64,000 nt of DNA from Hymenobacter oligotrophus (GCF_003574965.1 NZ_CP032317.1:2480001-2544000); one strand, 5' to 3'; positions 7,907 to 18,600 are shown, numbered from the stretch's first letter. A program made the numbers and translations. Notes: generated from the letters alone by a model not told the origin.

Positions 7907-8944
7907 CTACTCTTGGTACAACGTCGTCAGCACCGTTTGGCCCACGGCTTTCAGCGTGTTGCGGTCGATGATGCTCATGTTGTCCTGGGTGGTGTGGTGG
8001 TACGGCGGGAAGTACTCCTGGCCGAAAGGCACGTGGTCGATGATGTCGATGGTGCGCACGCCGGCTTGGTTCGTGAACACGTGGTCGTCGGTGATGCCGG
8101 GCGAGTCCTGTGCAATAAAGTAGTCGGAGTAACCCAGGCGGCCAGCTATGTTCCACACCTTGCCCACCACGTCGTTGGCGTACTGGCGCGAAATCTCCTC
8201 GCGCGAGAACCGGGCGCCCTTCGCCCCTACCATATCCAGCAGAATGCCGTACTCGGCCTTGTAGTTGGCGGGCATCTTGTTTTTGGCCCAGTACTGCGAA
8301 CCTAGGCACCAGCTTTCGAGGCCTTGCGCGGCCAGCTTGTTTTCCCTACTGCCCTGCGTGGAGGTGTCGTGGCCGTAGTCTTCGGCATCGAACAAAATGA
8401 TATCGACGCCCACCGTGGGCTGCAGCGAATCGGGCTGGGCGGCTAGCTGCCGGGCAATTTCCAGGGTTACGGCCACGCCCGAGGCCCCGTCGTTGGCGCC
8501 ATCAAAAGGCACGTTGGGCGTTTGCTTGTCCTTGTCGGCAAAGGGGCGGGTATCCCAGTGGGCAAACAGCGCCACCCGGCGTGCCGCTGTGGGGTTGAAA
8601 CGGGCAATGATGTTGCGGCTGCGCAGCATCGTGCCATCGAAGGCCATGGTGGTAAAAGGCTGCTCCTGCACCTGCAGGCCCATTTTGCGGAACTGGCCAA
8701 TAATCCAGTCGCCGGCCTGGGTGTGCGCCTTGGAATTGGGCACCCGCGGCCCAAAGCTCACCTGCTTGGCCGTGTACTGGTAGGCCGAATCGGCGCTGAA
8801 TACCGGTGCCTTGCGCAACGGCGGCTCGGCGGTGGTTTCGGCTTCGGAGGCAGCGGGCTTTTTATCGGGGCAGGCCGTAAGCAGCACCGTAGCAGCAAGC
8901 AAAGCGGCAGGGCGCCACAACAGGCGCAGGTAGTTGCGGGTCAT
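7907..8944 (-). CDS. Glutaminyl-peptide cyclotransferase, M28 fold, lipoprotein
   Basis: About 345 residues from the ATG at 8944; the slightly longer frame would need a TTG. The N-terminus has a lipobox (TVLLTACPD), so it is a lipoprotein facing the periplasm. The catalytic domain follows the bacterial type II glutaminyl cyclase pattern: FAHWDTRPF, GANDGASG, ILFDAEDYG, the ESWCLGSQYWA segment, ILLDMVGAKGA, TDDHVFTNQAG and HTTQDNM, with Asp, Glu and His zinc ligands. It would turn N-terminal Gln of exported proteins into pyroglutamate. This fits the window, where most signal peptides are predicted to release a protein starting with Gln. A plain M28 aminopeptidase is the alternative, but the Trp-Cys segment favours cyclase. 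Confidence 0.85.
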   Translation of the reverse strand: MTRNYLRLLWRPAALLAATVLLTACPDKKPAASEAETTAEPPLRKAPVFSADSAYQYTAKQVSFGPRVPNSKAHTQAGDWIIGQFRKMGLQVQEQPFTTMAFDGTMLRSRNIIARFNPTAARRVALFAHWDTRPFADKDKQTPNVPFDGANDGASGVAVTLEIARQLAAQPDSLQPTVGVDIILFDAEDYGHDTSTQGSRENKLAAQGLESWCLGSQYWAKNKMPANYKAEYGILLDMVGAKGARFSREEISRQYANDVVGKVWNIAGRLGYSDYFIAQDSPGITDDHVFTNQAGVRTIDIIDHVPFGQEYFPPYHHTTQDNMSIIDRNTLKAVGQTVLTTLYQE

Positions 8945-9033
8945 GTAAGTCAATCAGAAACTATATCAAGTAAGAGCGTCATGCTCAGCAAGCTCAGCAT
9001 GACGCTCAAAAAACGCAGTTAAGATGCGGCACG

Positions 9034-10536
9034 CTATTCTTCGTACGCCCAATCGACGCCGGCTTTGGTGTCCTTTACCAGAATGCCCTGCTCCTTGAGG
9101 GCCGCCCGAATGACATCGACCTTGGCGTAGTCTTTGGCGGCTTTGGCCTCTTGGTAGAACTGCAGCGTCAAGCCCAACAGTTCCTCGGCGTTGGCGCGGG
9201 GCTCGTCGCGTAAACCCAGAATATCCTGCACCAGCGTACGGAATGCCAACGTAGCCTCGCCCAGGGCCGCCTCGCCTACCTGAGCAAGCGTGGCCGGTTG
9301 GTTGTAGTACCCGTTGAACTTGCGCAGCAGGTTGAACAGCGAGGCAATGCAGCGCGCCGTATTCAGGTCGTCGTTCAGGCCCACGTAGCAATCGGCCACC
9401 AGCTTGCGCAGCTCGGCATCGGCTTCCTCGGTTTCGGGGGCGCGCTCGGTGCCTTCGGGCAGGTTGAGGCGCTCGATCTGGCGCAGGCCGTTCATCAGCT
9501 TGCGGTAGCCTTTGCGGGCCGCCTGTAGGCCTTCATCCGAAATATCGACGGTGCTGCGGTAGTGCGCCTGCAGCAGGAAGAAGCGCACCACCATGGGCGA
9601 GTACGGTTGTGAAAGCAGCGCGTGCTGGCCGGCAAACAACTCCGAGATGGTGATAAAGTTGCCGAAAGACTTGCTCATCTTCTGGCCGTTCACCGTAATC
9701 ATGTTGTTGTGCAGCCACACGCGGGCCTCGTCGGTATGCGAGTGGCTGGCTTGGCTTTGCGCAATTTCGCACTCGTGGTGCGGAAACATCAGGTCGAGGC
9801 CGCCGCCGTGGATGTCCGACACCTGCCCTAGGTACTTGCGGCTCATGGCCGAGCACTCGAGGTGCCAGCCCGGGAAGCCTTCGCCCCAGGGCGAGGGCCA
9901 GCGCATGAGGTGGCGCTCGTCGGCACGCTTCCAGAGGGCAAAATCCAGGGGACTGCGCTTTTCATCTTGCCCGGCGAGGTTCTCGCGCGAGCCCGAAAGC
10001 AGCTCCTCCGGCACACGGCCCGACAGCTTGCCGTAGTTGTTGCCGGAGCTGTTGTACTTGGGCACATCGAAGTACACCGAGCCGTTCGCCTCGTAAGCGA
10101 AGCCGTTGCTGATGATTTCTTCGATAAGCTGAATTTGTTCGATGATGTGCCCCGTGGCCAGCGGCTCGATATCGGGCGGCATGCAACCTAGGGCGTCCAT
10201 GTGGCGGCGGTAGCGGTTGGCATACTCTTGTGCCACCTGCATGGGCTCTACTTGCTGGGCGCGGGCCCGCTTGCTGATTTTGTCTTCGCCCTCATCGGCG
10301 TCGCCTTCCAGGTGGCCCACGTCGGTGATGTTGCGCACGTAGCGCACGGTGTAGCCTAGGTGGCGCAGGTAGCGCGTAAGCACATCAAACACCACCGGGC
10401 CGCGGGCGTTGCCCACGTGCGCCTCCGAGTACACCGTAGGGCCGCACAAGTACACACCCACAAAGGGCGAGTGCAGCGGTTCGAACGGTTCTTTGCGGCG
10501 CGTGAGCGTATTGTGGAGCGACAGTGGGTGTTGCAT
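9034..10536 (-). CDS. cysS: Cysteine-tRNA ligase
   Basis: A 500-residue class I aminoacyl-tRNA synthetase. It has the zinc ligand Cys31 in YLCGPTVY, the HIGH-type motif HVGN at 40-43, further zinc ligands in HLECSAMS and HHECEIAQS, and KMSKS near residue 285. The C-terminal helical domain (RTVLVQ-like stretch near the DALR region) ends with the anticodon-binding part. It charges tRNA-Cys in the cytoplasm, so its activity is what the Cys5 leader ORF at 1180-1341 would in effect measure. Downstream of the EEP gene on the same strand, it is separated from it by an AT-rich repeat. Confidence 0.95.
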   Translation of the reverse strand: MQHPLSLHNTLTRRKEPFEPLHSPFVGVYLCGPTVYSEAHVGNARGPVVFDVLTRYLRHLGYTVRYVRNITDVGHLEGDADEGEDKISKRARAQQVEPMQVAQEYANRYRRHMDALGCMPPDIEPLATGHIIEQIQLIEEIISNGFAYEANGSVYFDVPKYNSSGNNYGKLSGRVPEELLSGSRENLAGQDEKRSPLDFALWKRADERHLMRWPSPWGEGFPGWHLECSAMSRKYLGQVSDIHGGGLDLMFPHHECEIAQSQASHSHTDEARVWLHNNMITVNGQKMSKSFGNFITISELFAGQHALLSQPYSPMVVRFFLLQAHYRSTVDISDEGLQAARKGYRKLMNGLRQIERLNLPEGTERAPETEEADAELRKLVADCYVGLNDDLNTARCIASLFNLLRKFNGYYNQPATLAQVGEAALGEATLAFRTLVQDILGLRDEPRANAEELLGLTLQFYQEAKAAKDYAKVDVIRAALKEQGILVKDTKAGVDWAYEE

Positions 10537-10544
10537 GGGGCGAA

Positions 10545-10632
10545 ATTATCAATTACCAATGAGCAATGAAGAATGTGCAATTGTTCCTCCAGCCTAGCTG
10601 CCCATTGTTAATTGTTCATTATTCATCGTTCA
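10545..10632. repeat. AT-rich inverted repeat, copy A
   Basis: Arms made of words such as ATTGTTAATTGTTCATTATTCAT flank a short GC-rich core (CCTCCAGCCTAGCTGCCC). The right arm runs into the EEP gene and encodes its last residues INER and its stop codon. The style matches a second element at 33419-33520, so this is probably a dispersed intergenic repeat. Arms pair imperfectly here. Confidence 0.5.
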
Positions 10633-11792
10633 TTAATCTTCAGCCGGTACGTGGCCTCAATCGGGAAGTGGTCGGAGTACGGAATGTCGCGCCGTACTCG
10701 GCAGCTCAGCACCTGCCACTGCGGGCTGGCAAATTGGTTGTCGATGCGCACGAAGGGCAGCTTGCCGTTGTAGCTGGCGCCCACGCCTAGGCCGGCAGTG
10801 GCCCAGGCGTTCTGCATGTTATCAGCCAATTGGTCGTAGGTGTAGCTGTAGGGCAGGTCGTTCAGGTCGCCGCAGAGCAGCACGGGGTAGCGGCTGGCCT
10901 CGATGCGCCGCACCAGCGTATCGACCTGCACGCTGCGCCGTACCATGCCGCGCTTTAGGCGCCGCATCAGCCCAAGGCCTTTGGCCTTGAGGCCAGCTTT
11001 GCTCGAGTAGCTGTCCACGATATCCTGCTCGTCTAGGCTCATGCTTTGCAGGTGGGCGTTGAACACGCGGATGGTGTCGCCCTGCGGCAGGCGCAAATCG
11101 GCCCACATGGCGTGGTTTTGCGTGAGTTTGCCAAACTGAATAACCCCGCGCCGCACAATGGGGAAGCGCGAGAATATGGCCATGCCAAACTTGGCGCCAA
11201 CGCTGTTGGTAAGCGTGGTGGAAACGAAACTTTCGCGGCCGCTGAGCCGGCCAATTTGGCGCTCGGTATTGAACACCACGCCGTCGGCGGTGGGTTTGGG
11301 CTCGGTGTAAAATTCCTGCAGGCACAGCACGTCGGCGGGGTGCGCGGCCAACCACTTAATCATGGTTTTGGAGGAGTGCAGGTTGGCATCGCGCAGTTGC
11401 GGGTACACATTAAAAATGCGCACGTTGGAGCTGAGCAGGCGCACGGTGGCGGGCGCTTGCGCGTCGGGGCCGAAGGGGTGCAGCGCCAACCCGCGCATAA
11501 GGTGCGGCCAGGTAAGCAGCGCCACCGCCAAAGGCAGCAATGCCACGGGCCAGCGGCGCATCAGCCAATACACCAACATGGCTGCGTTGAGGGCCAATGC
11601 CCCCGGCAACGACAGCGCAATAAAAGCCGCGGGCCAAAACAACCTAGGCGGCACCTGGGTGCATCCTATGGCTACCAACAGCCACGCCACAACCAGTAAA
11701 GTGAACTTGAAAGCTAATGAACGACGCACCGATACCAACCAAGCTTGGAGCTGCAAACCTACAATGCAATTTGGCGCCTCCCACATCTGCAT
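10623..11792 (-). CDS. Membrane-anchored endonuclease/exonuclease/phosphatase (EEP) protein
   Basis: About 389 residues. Residues 20-100 hold three hydrophobic segments (FTLLVVAWLLVAIGC, FWPAAFIALSLPGAL, ALLPLAVALLTW), and residues 110-389 form an EEP domain: LLSSNVRIFN, DVLCLQEFY (metal Glu), FNAHLQSM, LLCGDLNDLPYSYTY and YSDHFPIEATY (catalytic Asp-His). EEP members cleave nucleic acids or phosphodiesters, including lipid-linked ones; the membrane anchor and outward-facing domain suggest envelope chemistry, which is inference. Two ATGs at 11792 and 11786 are possible starts. The last four residues are encoded by an AT-rich repeat arm. Confidence 0.8.
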   Translation of the reverse strand: MQMWEAPNCIVGLQLQAWLVSVRRSLAFKFTLLVVAWLLVAIGCTQVPPRLFWPAAFIALSLPGALALNAAMLVYWLMRRWPVALLPLAVALLTWPHLMRGLALHPFGPDAQAPATVRLLSSNVRIFNVYPQLRDANLHSSKTMIKWLAAHPADVLCLQEFYTEPKPTADGVVFNTERQIGRLSGRESFVSTTLTNSVGAKFGMAIFSRFPIVRRGVIQFGKLTQNHAMWADLRLPQGDTIRVFNAHLQSMSLDEQDIVDSYSSKAGLKAKGLGLMRRLKRGMVRRSVQVDTLVRRIEASRYPVLLCGDLNDLPYSYTYDQLADNMQNAWATAGLGVGASYNGKLPFVRIDNQFASPQWQVLSCRVRRDIPYSDHFPIEATYRLKINER

Positions 11793-11865
11793 GCGATGTG
11801 CACAATAAGGCCGCCGGTTCGTCGTACCTTCATGTCGATATTTTAGTTGCCTAGTTGCCTCCGCT

Positions 11866-14800
11866 ATGTTGCTTTCTACCCTTTACCGGGCCGGCTTTGC
11901 CTTAGGCTGTATGCTGCTGCCCCTCACTATGCTAGCTTCAGCGCCGCCCGAGCGCAGCCTCGAGTTTATCGAAAACAAAGGCCAGTGGGATGCACGCGCC
12001 CGGTACGCCGCGCCGCTGCCGGCCGGGGGGCGCATGTTTGTGGAGCCGGGCGGGCTCACCTACTCGCTTTTCGACCCTGCGGCTTTTAAACACGGCCACG
12101 GCCCCGATGCGGGCAAAAGTGTCGCGCTACCTCCTCAGCAAGACACTCGGATAAAAGCCCACGCCTACCGCATGCGCTTTGTGGGCGCCCGCAAAGGCAC
12201 CACGCTCGAGCCCATTGAGGCAACCAAGGAAGTGCGCAACTACCTCCTAGGTGCCGACCCGAAAAAGTGGGCCAGCAACGTGGGCAGCTACCGCGAGTTG
12301 CGCTACCGCGGGCTGTGGCCGGGCATCGACGCGCACCTGTACGAAAACAAGCAGGGCCTGTTTGAATACGACTTTGAGCTGCAGCCCAAGGCCGACCCAG
12401 CAGTGATTAAGCTGCGCTACGAAGGCGCCGATGCCATTCGGCTTCGGGCCGACGGTGCCTTGGAGATAAAAACCTCCGTCGGCACCGTAACGGAGCTGGC
12501 GCCGCGGGCGTGGCAGGTGGGGGCGGGCGGGGAGCGGGAGCCGGTGGCCTGCCGCTACGCCTTGCGCGGGCAGGAAGTAAGCTTCGCGCTGGGCCGCTAC
12601 GACCGGCAGCGCCCCTTGCTGATCGACCCCACCGTCGTCTTCTCCACCTTCACCGGGGCCACGGCCGACAACTGGGGCTTCACGGCCACCTACGACCCGC
12701 AAGGCAACATGTACTCCGGAGGCATCGCCGATGGCTCGGGCTACCCAACGTCCTCGGGGGCGTACGACACCAGTTTTGGCGGCGTGTGGGACATTGCCAT
12801 CATCAAGTATAACACGGCCACCACGGGTGCCGCCTCGCGCGTGTGGGCCACCTACCTAGGCGGCAGTGCCATGGAGGCCCCGCACAGCATGGTGGTGAAC
12901 AGCCGCGGCGAGCTGATCATTCTCGGCTCTACCTCGTCGAGCAACTACCCAACAACCAGCAGCGCCCACGACCGCAGCTTTGCCGGGGGCCGCAACTTTG
13001 CAGCCAACGGACTGCCCTACGCAAACGGAGTTGATATTGTGGTAACGCGGCTGAACGCGGCCGGCTCGGGGCTGCTGGGCTCGACGTTTGTGGGCGGCAC
13101 CAGCAACGACGGCGTACTCGAATCGATTACCTTGGCCAATAACTACGGCGACCAGTTTCGGGGCGACGTAATCGTGGATGCCAACGACAACATTTACTTT
13201 GCTTCGAGCACTAGCAGCGCCTCTAACAGCACCGGTTCCAACAACTTCCCGGTGGTGCGCGGTTTCCGCAACAGCTACCAAGGCGGCTCCTCCGATGCGG
13301 TGGTGTGTAAGCTCAACGCCGACCTCTCGACCTTGCTGTGGAGCACCTTTTTGGGAGGCGCCAACAGCGACGCAGCTTACTCCATTCAGTTGAACGCGGC
13401 CGGAGAGGTGTACGTATCGGGCGGCACCAACAGCGACAACATCGGCAATACCAACGGGGCCTACTTTGCTACGCGCCGCGGCGACATCGACGGGTTTATT
13501 GCGCGCATTGGCGCCGCGGGCAATCAGCCCAGCCTGGAGCGCGTAACGTACCTCGGCACTTCGGCCTACGATCAAGCCTTCTTTATCCAGCTCGATGACC
13601 AGGGCGGGGTGTATACCCTAGGCCAGACGCGCGGCACCGTGCCGGTAACCAGCGGGGTGTACAGCAACGCCAACGGCAAGCAGTTCATCCAAAAGCTTAC
13701 CCCCGACCTATCGACGCTGCTCATCAGCACCACTTTTGGCTCGGGCCGGTCGGCACCCGACCTTTCGCCGACTGCCTTCTTGGTAGACCAATGCGAGCGG
13801 ATTTACGTGTGTGGCTGGGGTGGCACCAACAACGTGGGCAACGGCAATGTGGCGGGCCTCATTACCACGGCCAATGCTATGCAGCGCACTTCCGATGGCA
13901 ACGACTTCTACCTGATTCAGTTTGCGCCCTACGCCACCGCGGTGGAGTACGCAACGTATTTTGGCGGCACAGAGGGGCGCGGCGAGCACGTCGACGGGGG
14001 CACCTCGCGCTTCGACCGCCGCGGATTTGTGTACCAGGCCGTGTGCGGCGGCTGCGGCGGCAGCTCCTCCTTTCCGATGCCTCCTGGTGCGGGCAATTAC
14101 TCCAACCGCAACAACTCCGGTAACTGCAACAACGCCGCGTTCAAAATTGATTTCGGCATAAACGCGGCGGTAGCGGGCCCAAACCAAAACATCTGTATCG
14201 ATGCCACTCCGCTGCGCCTAGGTGGCCAGCCCTCCGGCGGCACCTGGACGGGCACGGGGGTAACGGGCTCGGTGGCTGCGGGCTTTACGTTTACGCCCTC
14301 GGCAGCCCAAGCCGGCACGCACAAGCTCACCTACTCGGTAGCCAGCACCGGCACCTGCGTAACCACCAGCACGCTCGACATGACGGTGGTACCGATTAGC
14401 ACCATCAACTTTGCGCCGGTGGGCGCGGCTTGCGTCAACGGCAACTCGGTGACGCTTACCGCCACGCCAGCTGGCGGTACGTTCTCGGGCCCCGGCGTAT
14501 CGGGCACCACATTCTCGCCCGCTGCTGCGGGCACGGGCACCCATACCATTACCTACACCTTGCCGGCGCCGCTGTGCGGCAGCACTACCCAGCGCGTAGT
14601 GGTGAGCCCCACCCCGCAGGTAGCAGCCGGCCCCGACACCGCCTTGTGCAGCTTTCAGCGCGCGCCCTACATGCTGAAGGGGGCCTCGCCGGCCGGGGGC
14701 ACCTGGAGCGGCCCGGGCTGCACGCCGCAGGGCATGTTTACGCCGCCCGCCGGGCTGTATGGCCCCGTAATGCTAACCTACAGCTACACCAGCACCGACG

Positions 14801-15369
14801 GCTGCACCCAAACGGCACAGCGCCGCGTGATGCTCGTGCCGGAAAACCGCACCAACGTGCCGCTGCAGCTGCCCGACTGCCCCCTTACCCCCCGCCGCAG
14901 CGAGGGCATGCCGGCCTACACCGGACTAGCGCCGTTTACGCACGTCTTCAATCACGACATGCTTTTTGCCAGCCGCTACAGTTGGGATTTTGGCGACGGC
15001 ACCACCAGCACCGAGCAGTTTCCGACGCACACCTACGACAAGCCCGGCACCTACCAGGTAAGCTTTGCGGCTTACTACAACGGCAACTGCGAGTCAAAAA
15101 CGGTGTTTGCGCCGGTGTACGTCGGCACGCCTTTCGTCCCGAACATCATCACGCCCAACGCCGACGGCCAAAACGATGCGTTTGAGCAGCGCCTCAGCTG
15201 CCTGCCCGTTACGCTGAAGGTGTTTTCGCGCTGGGGCAAGGAGGTATACAGCACCGCCAATTACCAAAACAACTGGAACGGCGGCACGCTGCCCGACGGC
15301 GTGTACTACTACCACTTGGTAGATACCGAAGGACGCAAAGCCAAGGGCTGGCTGGAAATCCGGCGCTAG
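11866..15369 (+). CDS. Giant surface protein: DUF7948, SBBP propeller, Ig-like, PKD and CHU_C sorting domain (copy 1)
   Basis: A 1167-residue exported protein. After a signal peptide (to about 25) comes the DUF7948-type domain (LEFIENKGQWDARARY, about 30-250). Residues 255-750 carry SBBP beta-propeller repeats (WATYLGG, STFVGG, WSTFLGG, VTYLGT...) and end with HVDGGTSRFDRRGFVYQAVC. About 770-1005 are three Ig-like repeats of about 80 residues (GGTWTGTGVTG, GGTFSGPGVSG, GGTWSGPGC). A PKD domain (YSWDFGDGTTS) is near 1035, and the last 80 residues are a gliding-motility C-terminal (CHU_C, type B) domain: NIITPNADGQNDAFE...FSRWGKEVY. It is likely secreted and surface-attached through the T9SS. 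Function (adhesion or matrix) is unknown. A closely related gene follows. Confidence 0.85.
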   Translation: MLLSTLYRAGFALGCMLLPLTMLASAPPERSLEFIENKGQWDARARYAAPLPAGGRMFVEPGGLTYSLFDPAAFKHGHGPDAGKSVALPPQQDTRIKAHAYRMRFVGARKGTTLEPIEATKEVRNYLLGADPKKWASNVGSYRELRYRGLWPGIDAHLYENKQGLFEYDFELQPKADPAVIKLRYEGADAIRLRADGALEIKTSVGTVTELAPRAWQVGAGGEREPVACRYALRGQEVSFALGRYDRQRPLLIDPTVVFSTFTGATADNWGFTATYDPQGNMYSGGIADGSGYPTSSGAYDTSFGGVWDIAIIKYNTATTGAASRVWATYLGGSAMEAPHSMVVNSRGELIILGSTSSSNYPTTSSAHDRSFAGGRNFAANGLPYANGVDIVVTRLNAAGSGLLGSTFVGGTSNDGVLESITLANNYGDQFRGDVIVDANDNIYFASSTSSASNSTGSNNFPVVRGFRNSYQGGSSDAVVCKLNADLSTLLWSTFLGGANSDAAYSIQLNAAGEVYVSGGTNSDNIGNTNGAYFATRRGDIDGFIARIGAAGNQPSLERVTYLGTSAYDQAFFIQLDDQGGVYTLGQTRGTVPVTSGVYSNANGKQFIQKLTPDLSTLLISTTFGSGRSAPDLSPTAFLVDQCERIYVCGWGGTNNVGNGNVAGLITTANAMQRTSDGNDFYLIQFAPYATAVEYATYFGGTEGRGEHVDGGTSRFDRRGFVYQAVCGGCGGSSSFPMPPGAGNYSNRNNSGNCNNAAFKIDFGINAAVAGPNQNICIDATPLRLGGQPSGGTWTGTGVTGSVAAGFTFTPSAAQAGTHKLTYSVASTGTCVTTSTLDMTVVPISTINFAPVGAACVNGNSVTLTATPAGGTFSGPGVSGTTFSPAAAGTGTHTITYTLPAPLCGSTTQRVVVSPTPQVAAGPDTALCSFQRAPYMLKGASPAGGTWSGPGCTPQGMFTPPAGLYGPVMLTYSYTSTDGCTQTAQRRVMLVPENRTNVPLQLPDCPLTPRRSEGMPAYTGLAPFTHVFNHDMLFASRYSWDFGDGTTSTEQFPTHTYDKPGTYQVSFAAYYNGNCESKTVFAPVYVGTPFVPNIITPNADGQNDAFEQRLSCLPVTLKVFSRWGKEVYSTANYQNNWNGGTLPDGVYYYHLVDTEGRKAKGWLEIRR
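12481..12728 (+). repeat. Near-identical tract shared with copy 2 (left member)
   Basis: This 248-nt segment inside copy 1 matches 16250-16497 in copy 2 with only a handful of mismatches, clustered around 12538 and 12608-12616 plus one near 12639. The flanking coding sequence is visibly more diverged. It encodes the end of the DUF7948 domain and the first propeller strand. Confidence 0.85.
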
Positions 15370-15435
15370 CAGGCGGCCCCACGGCCGGCGGCAGCCTTGC
15401 ACGGGCGGTATGGGTAGCACCCTGCCGCCTGTTTT
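15370..15435 (+). terminator. Terminator after surface-protein copy 1
   Basis: CAGGCGGC at 15370-15377 pairs with GCCGCCTG at 15424-15431 and is followed by TTTT; the 46-nt loop can itself fold. It begins directly after the stop codon. Confidence 0.6.
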
Positions 15436-15572
15436 GCTTTTATCACCTAGGGCCGGGCACCCGCCAGCGCCCGGCCCTGCGTGCCGTAGCGCACTTGGTA
15501 GCCAAGCAACAAGCCAAACAGCGGGATAACCGGGCGCGCTAAAATTCTTCGGGCCAACGCCGTAGCAGTGTG

Positions 15573-15580
15573 TAGCTTTG
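15573..15580 (+). promoter_or_regulatory. -7 promoter element of surface-protein copy 2
   Basis: TAGCTTTG matches TAnnTTTG, 75 nt ahead of the ATG at 15656; a poor -33 (TTCG at 15548-15551) lies 21 nt upstream. It also explains why the open frame upstream of 15656 is leader rather than protein. Confidence 0.55.
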
Positions 15581-15655
15581 CCCAATTATCTACCAAGTTG
15601 TGGGCCGGGCACAAGGTTAATCAAGTGCTCGGGGCCAAACTGCTTTGTTTATTCG

Positions 15656-18600
15656 ATGCTTTCTTCGGCCTGGTACCGAAGCCTTGTGGCTTGTTGGCTT
15701 TTGTTATTGATTGATGCCGCCCCAGGCACCCTGTTGGCGGCCCCAGCTCCGGCGCAGCACATCGAGTTTGTTCCGAACCAAGGCCAGTGGCCGCAGCCGG
15801 TGCGCTACGTGGCGCCGCTGGTACACGGCCGCGTGTTTTTGGAAGCCACGGGCTGGACGTACGCTCTGGCCGAACCCGTCGACCCGCACGTGCGGTCGGC
15901 CCGGCCGGAGCAGGAGCAATTGCGCGCCCACGCCGTGCGCATGGAGTTTGTTGGTGCCCGTCCCCAAGCGCAGTTGCAGCCCGCCGCCCCCACCGGCGAG
16001 GTACGCAACTACCTAATCGGCAATAACCCCGACCACTGGGCCCGCCAGGTAGGCAGCTACCGCGAGCTGCGCTACCAGGGTGTGTGGCAGGACATCGACG
16101 TGCGCCTGTACGAAAACACGCGGCAGCAGCTCGAGTACGACTACGAGCTGGCCCCCGGCGCCGATGCAGCCCTGATTCGGCAACGCTACACCGGCACCGA
16201 GGAGCTGCGCCTGGGCGAAGGCGGCACGCTTCAGATCAAGACAACCCTAGGCACCGTAACGGAGCTGGCGCCGCGGGCGTGGCAGGTGGGGGCGGGCGGG
16301 GAGCGGCAGCCGGTGGCCTGCCGCTACGCCTTGCGCGGGCAGGAAGTAAGCTTCGCGCTGGGCCGCTACGACCGCGCACGCCCCCTGCTGATCGACCCCA
16401 CCGTCGTGTTCTCCACCTTCACCGGGGCCACGGCCGACAACTGGGGCTTCACGGCCACCTACGACCCGCAAGGCAACATGTACTCCGGAGGCATCGCGTT
16501 CAACCTGGGCTACCCCGTTACGGCCGGCGCCTACAACACCACTTTCAACGGCAACATCGATATTGCCATCATCAAGTACAACACAGCCACCACGGGTGCC
16601 GCCTCGCGCGTGTGGGCCACCTACCTAGGCGGCAGCAGCGCCGAATACCCACAGAGTTTAGTGGTGAATAGCCGCGGCGAGCTGGTAATCCTGAGCACCA
16701 CTGGCTCGGCCAACTACCCCACCACCGCAGGCGCCTTCGACCGCAGCTTTGCCGGCGGGCCGTCGGTGAGCCCTTACGGATTTGGCGACGCGCTGTATAC
16801 CATGGCCCAAGGCACCGATCTGGCCATTACCAGCCTTAACGCCACCGGCTCGGCGTTGGTGGGCTCGACGTACCTAGGCGGCAACAGCACCGAGGGCCTG
16901 AACATGCGCACGGGCATGGTGGCAGAGCTGATGCGCAACTACGGCGACCAGTTCCGGGGCGACGTGCTGGTGGATGCCAACGACAACATTTACATTGCTT
17001 CCAACAGCGCCTCGCCCGATTTCCCAACCCGCAACAACTTTCAGGCGGCACGCGGCGCCGGGCTCGATGCCGTGGTGTGCAAGCTTACGCCTGCCCTTAC
17101 TAACCTAGTGTGGAGCAGCTATCTAGGCGGCGGCAACCCCGATGCGGCCTATTCGCTGCAGCTCGATGCGGCGGGCCGGCTTTTCGTGTGCGGCGGCACC
17201 ACCAGCGTTAATTTCCCGACCACCGCGGGGGCGCTGCAAACCACCCACCGCGGCGACGTCGACGGCTTTGTGGTGCGCATAAGCGCCGATGGCAGCACCC
17301 TGGAGCGCTCTACCCTGCTCGGCACGGCCCAGTACGACCAAGCCTACTTTGTGCAGCTCGATACCAACGGCGACGTGTACCTGCTGGGCCAAAGCCTAGG
17401 CCAATACCCGGTTACGGCGGGCCGGTACGCCAACGCCAACGGCCGGCAGTTTATCCATAAGCTGAACGCCGACCTTACCGCCACCACCTTCTCCACGGTG
17501 TTTGGCGCTGGCCGCCCCACCGTCGACATTTCCCCCACGGCGTTTCTGGTCGACCAATGCAACCGCATTTACGTGAGCGGCTGGGGCGGCAGCACCAACG
17601 CCGGCTACGGCAACGGCTACACCACCAACCTGCCCACCACGCCCAGCGCCGTGCAGCCCACCACCGACGGCAGCGATTTTTACCTGATGCAGCTGGCCGA
17701 GGGCGCCACGCACCTGGAGTACGCCACTTTCTTCGGCGGCTCCAGCACCGACCACGTCGATGGCGGCACCTCGCGCTTCGACCGGCGCGGCTTTGTGTAC
17801 CACGCCGTGTGCGCCTGCGGCGGCACCAACACCACTTTCCCAATTCCTCCTGGCGCTGGCACCTACAGCACCCGCAACGGCTATTCCAACTGCAACAACG
17901 CCACGTTCAAGTTTGACTTCGAGCCTCAGCGCGCCGTGGTGGGCCCCGACCGCGAGGTGTGCATTACCACTGGCTTGGTGCCGCTAAACGGTACGCCGGC
18001 GGGCGGCACCTGGGCTGGGCCCGGCGTAAGCGGCTCGCCCAGCACCGGCTACACCTTCGACCCCGCCGTGGTGGGCGTAGGGCAAAGCGCCACGCTCACT
18101 TACACCGTGTACAACAACCTGTGCCAAAGCCAAACATCGCTGCGCTTTGCAGTAGTGCCGGCCCCTACGGTGCAGTTCAGCCCCTTGGCGCAAACCGAAT
18201 TGTGCCCCGATTCGCCGAATTTGCAGCTCGCCGCTACGCCGGCCGGCGGTACCTTCTCAGGGCCGGGTGTTGTAGGCAGCAGCTTTTCGCCCGCGCAGGC
18301 GGGCCTTGGCACTCATACCCTCACTTACACCTATGCCCTAGGTGGCTGCACCGTAACGGCCACGCGGCAAGTAAGCGTGCTGGCTGCCACAGCCGGCCCC
18401 GACTTTACCATGTGCCTGCCGGCTGCTCCGGTGCGCCTAGGTGGCTTGCCGGCGGGCGGCGTCTGGAGCGGGCAGTACGTAACCGGCTCCGCAGCTACCG
18501 GCTATTTCTTCTCGCCGCCGTCCACACTGAACGCCAGCGTAAGGCTTACCTACACCATCACCACGGCCAGCGGCTGCACCAGCAGCAGCGCCCTGCAAGC

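Noticed and set aside
11831-11838. Near-promoter TACCTTCA-type sequence ahead of surface-protein copy 1
   Set aside because: It misses the conserved TTTG end and has no -33 element, so no promoter was called.
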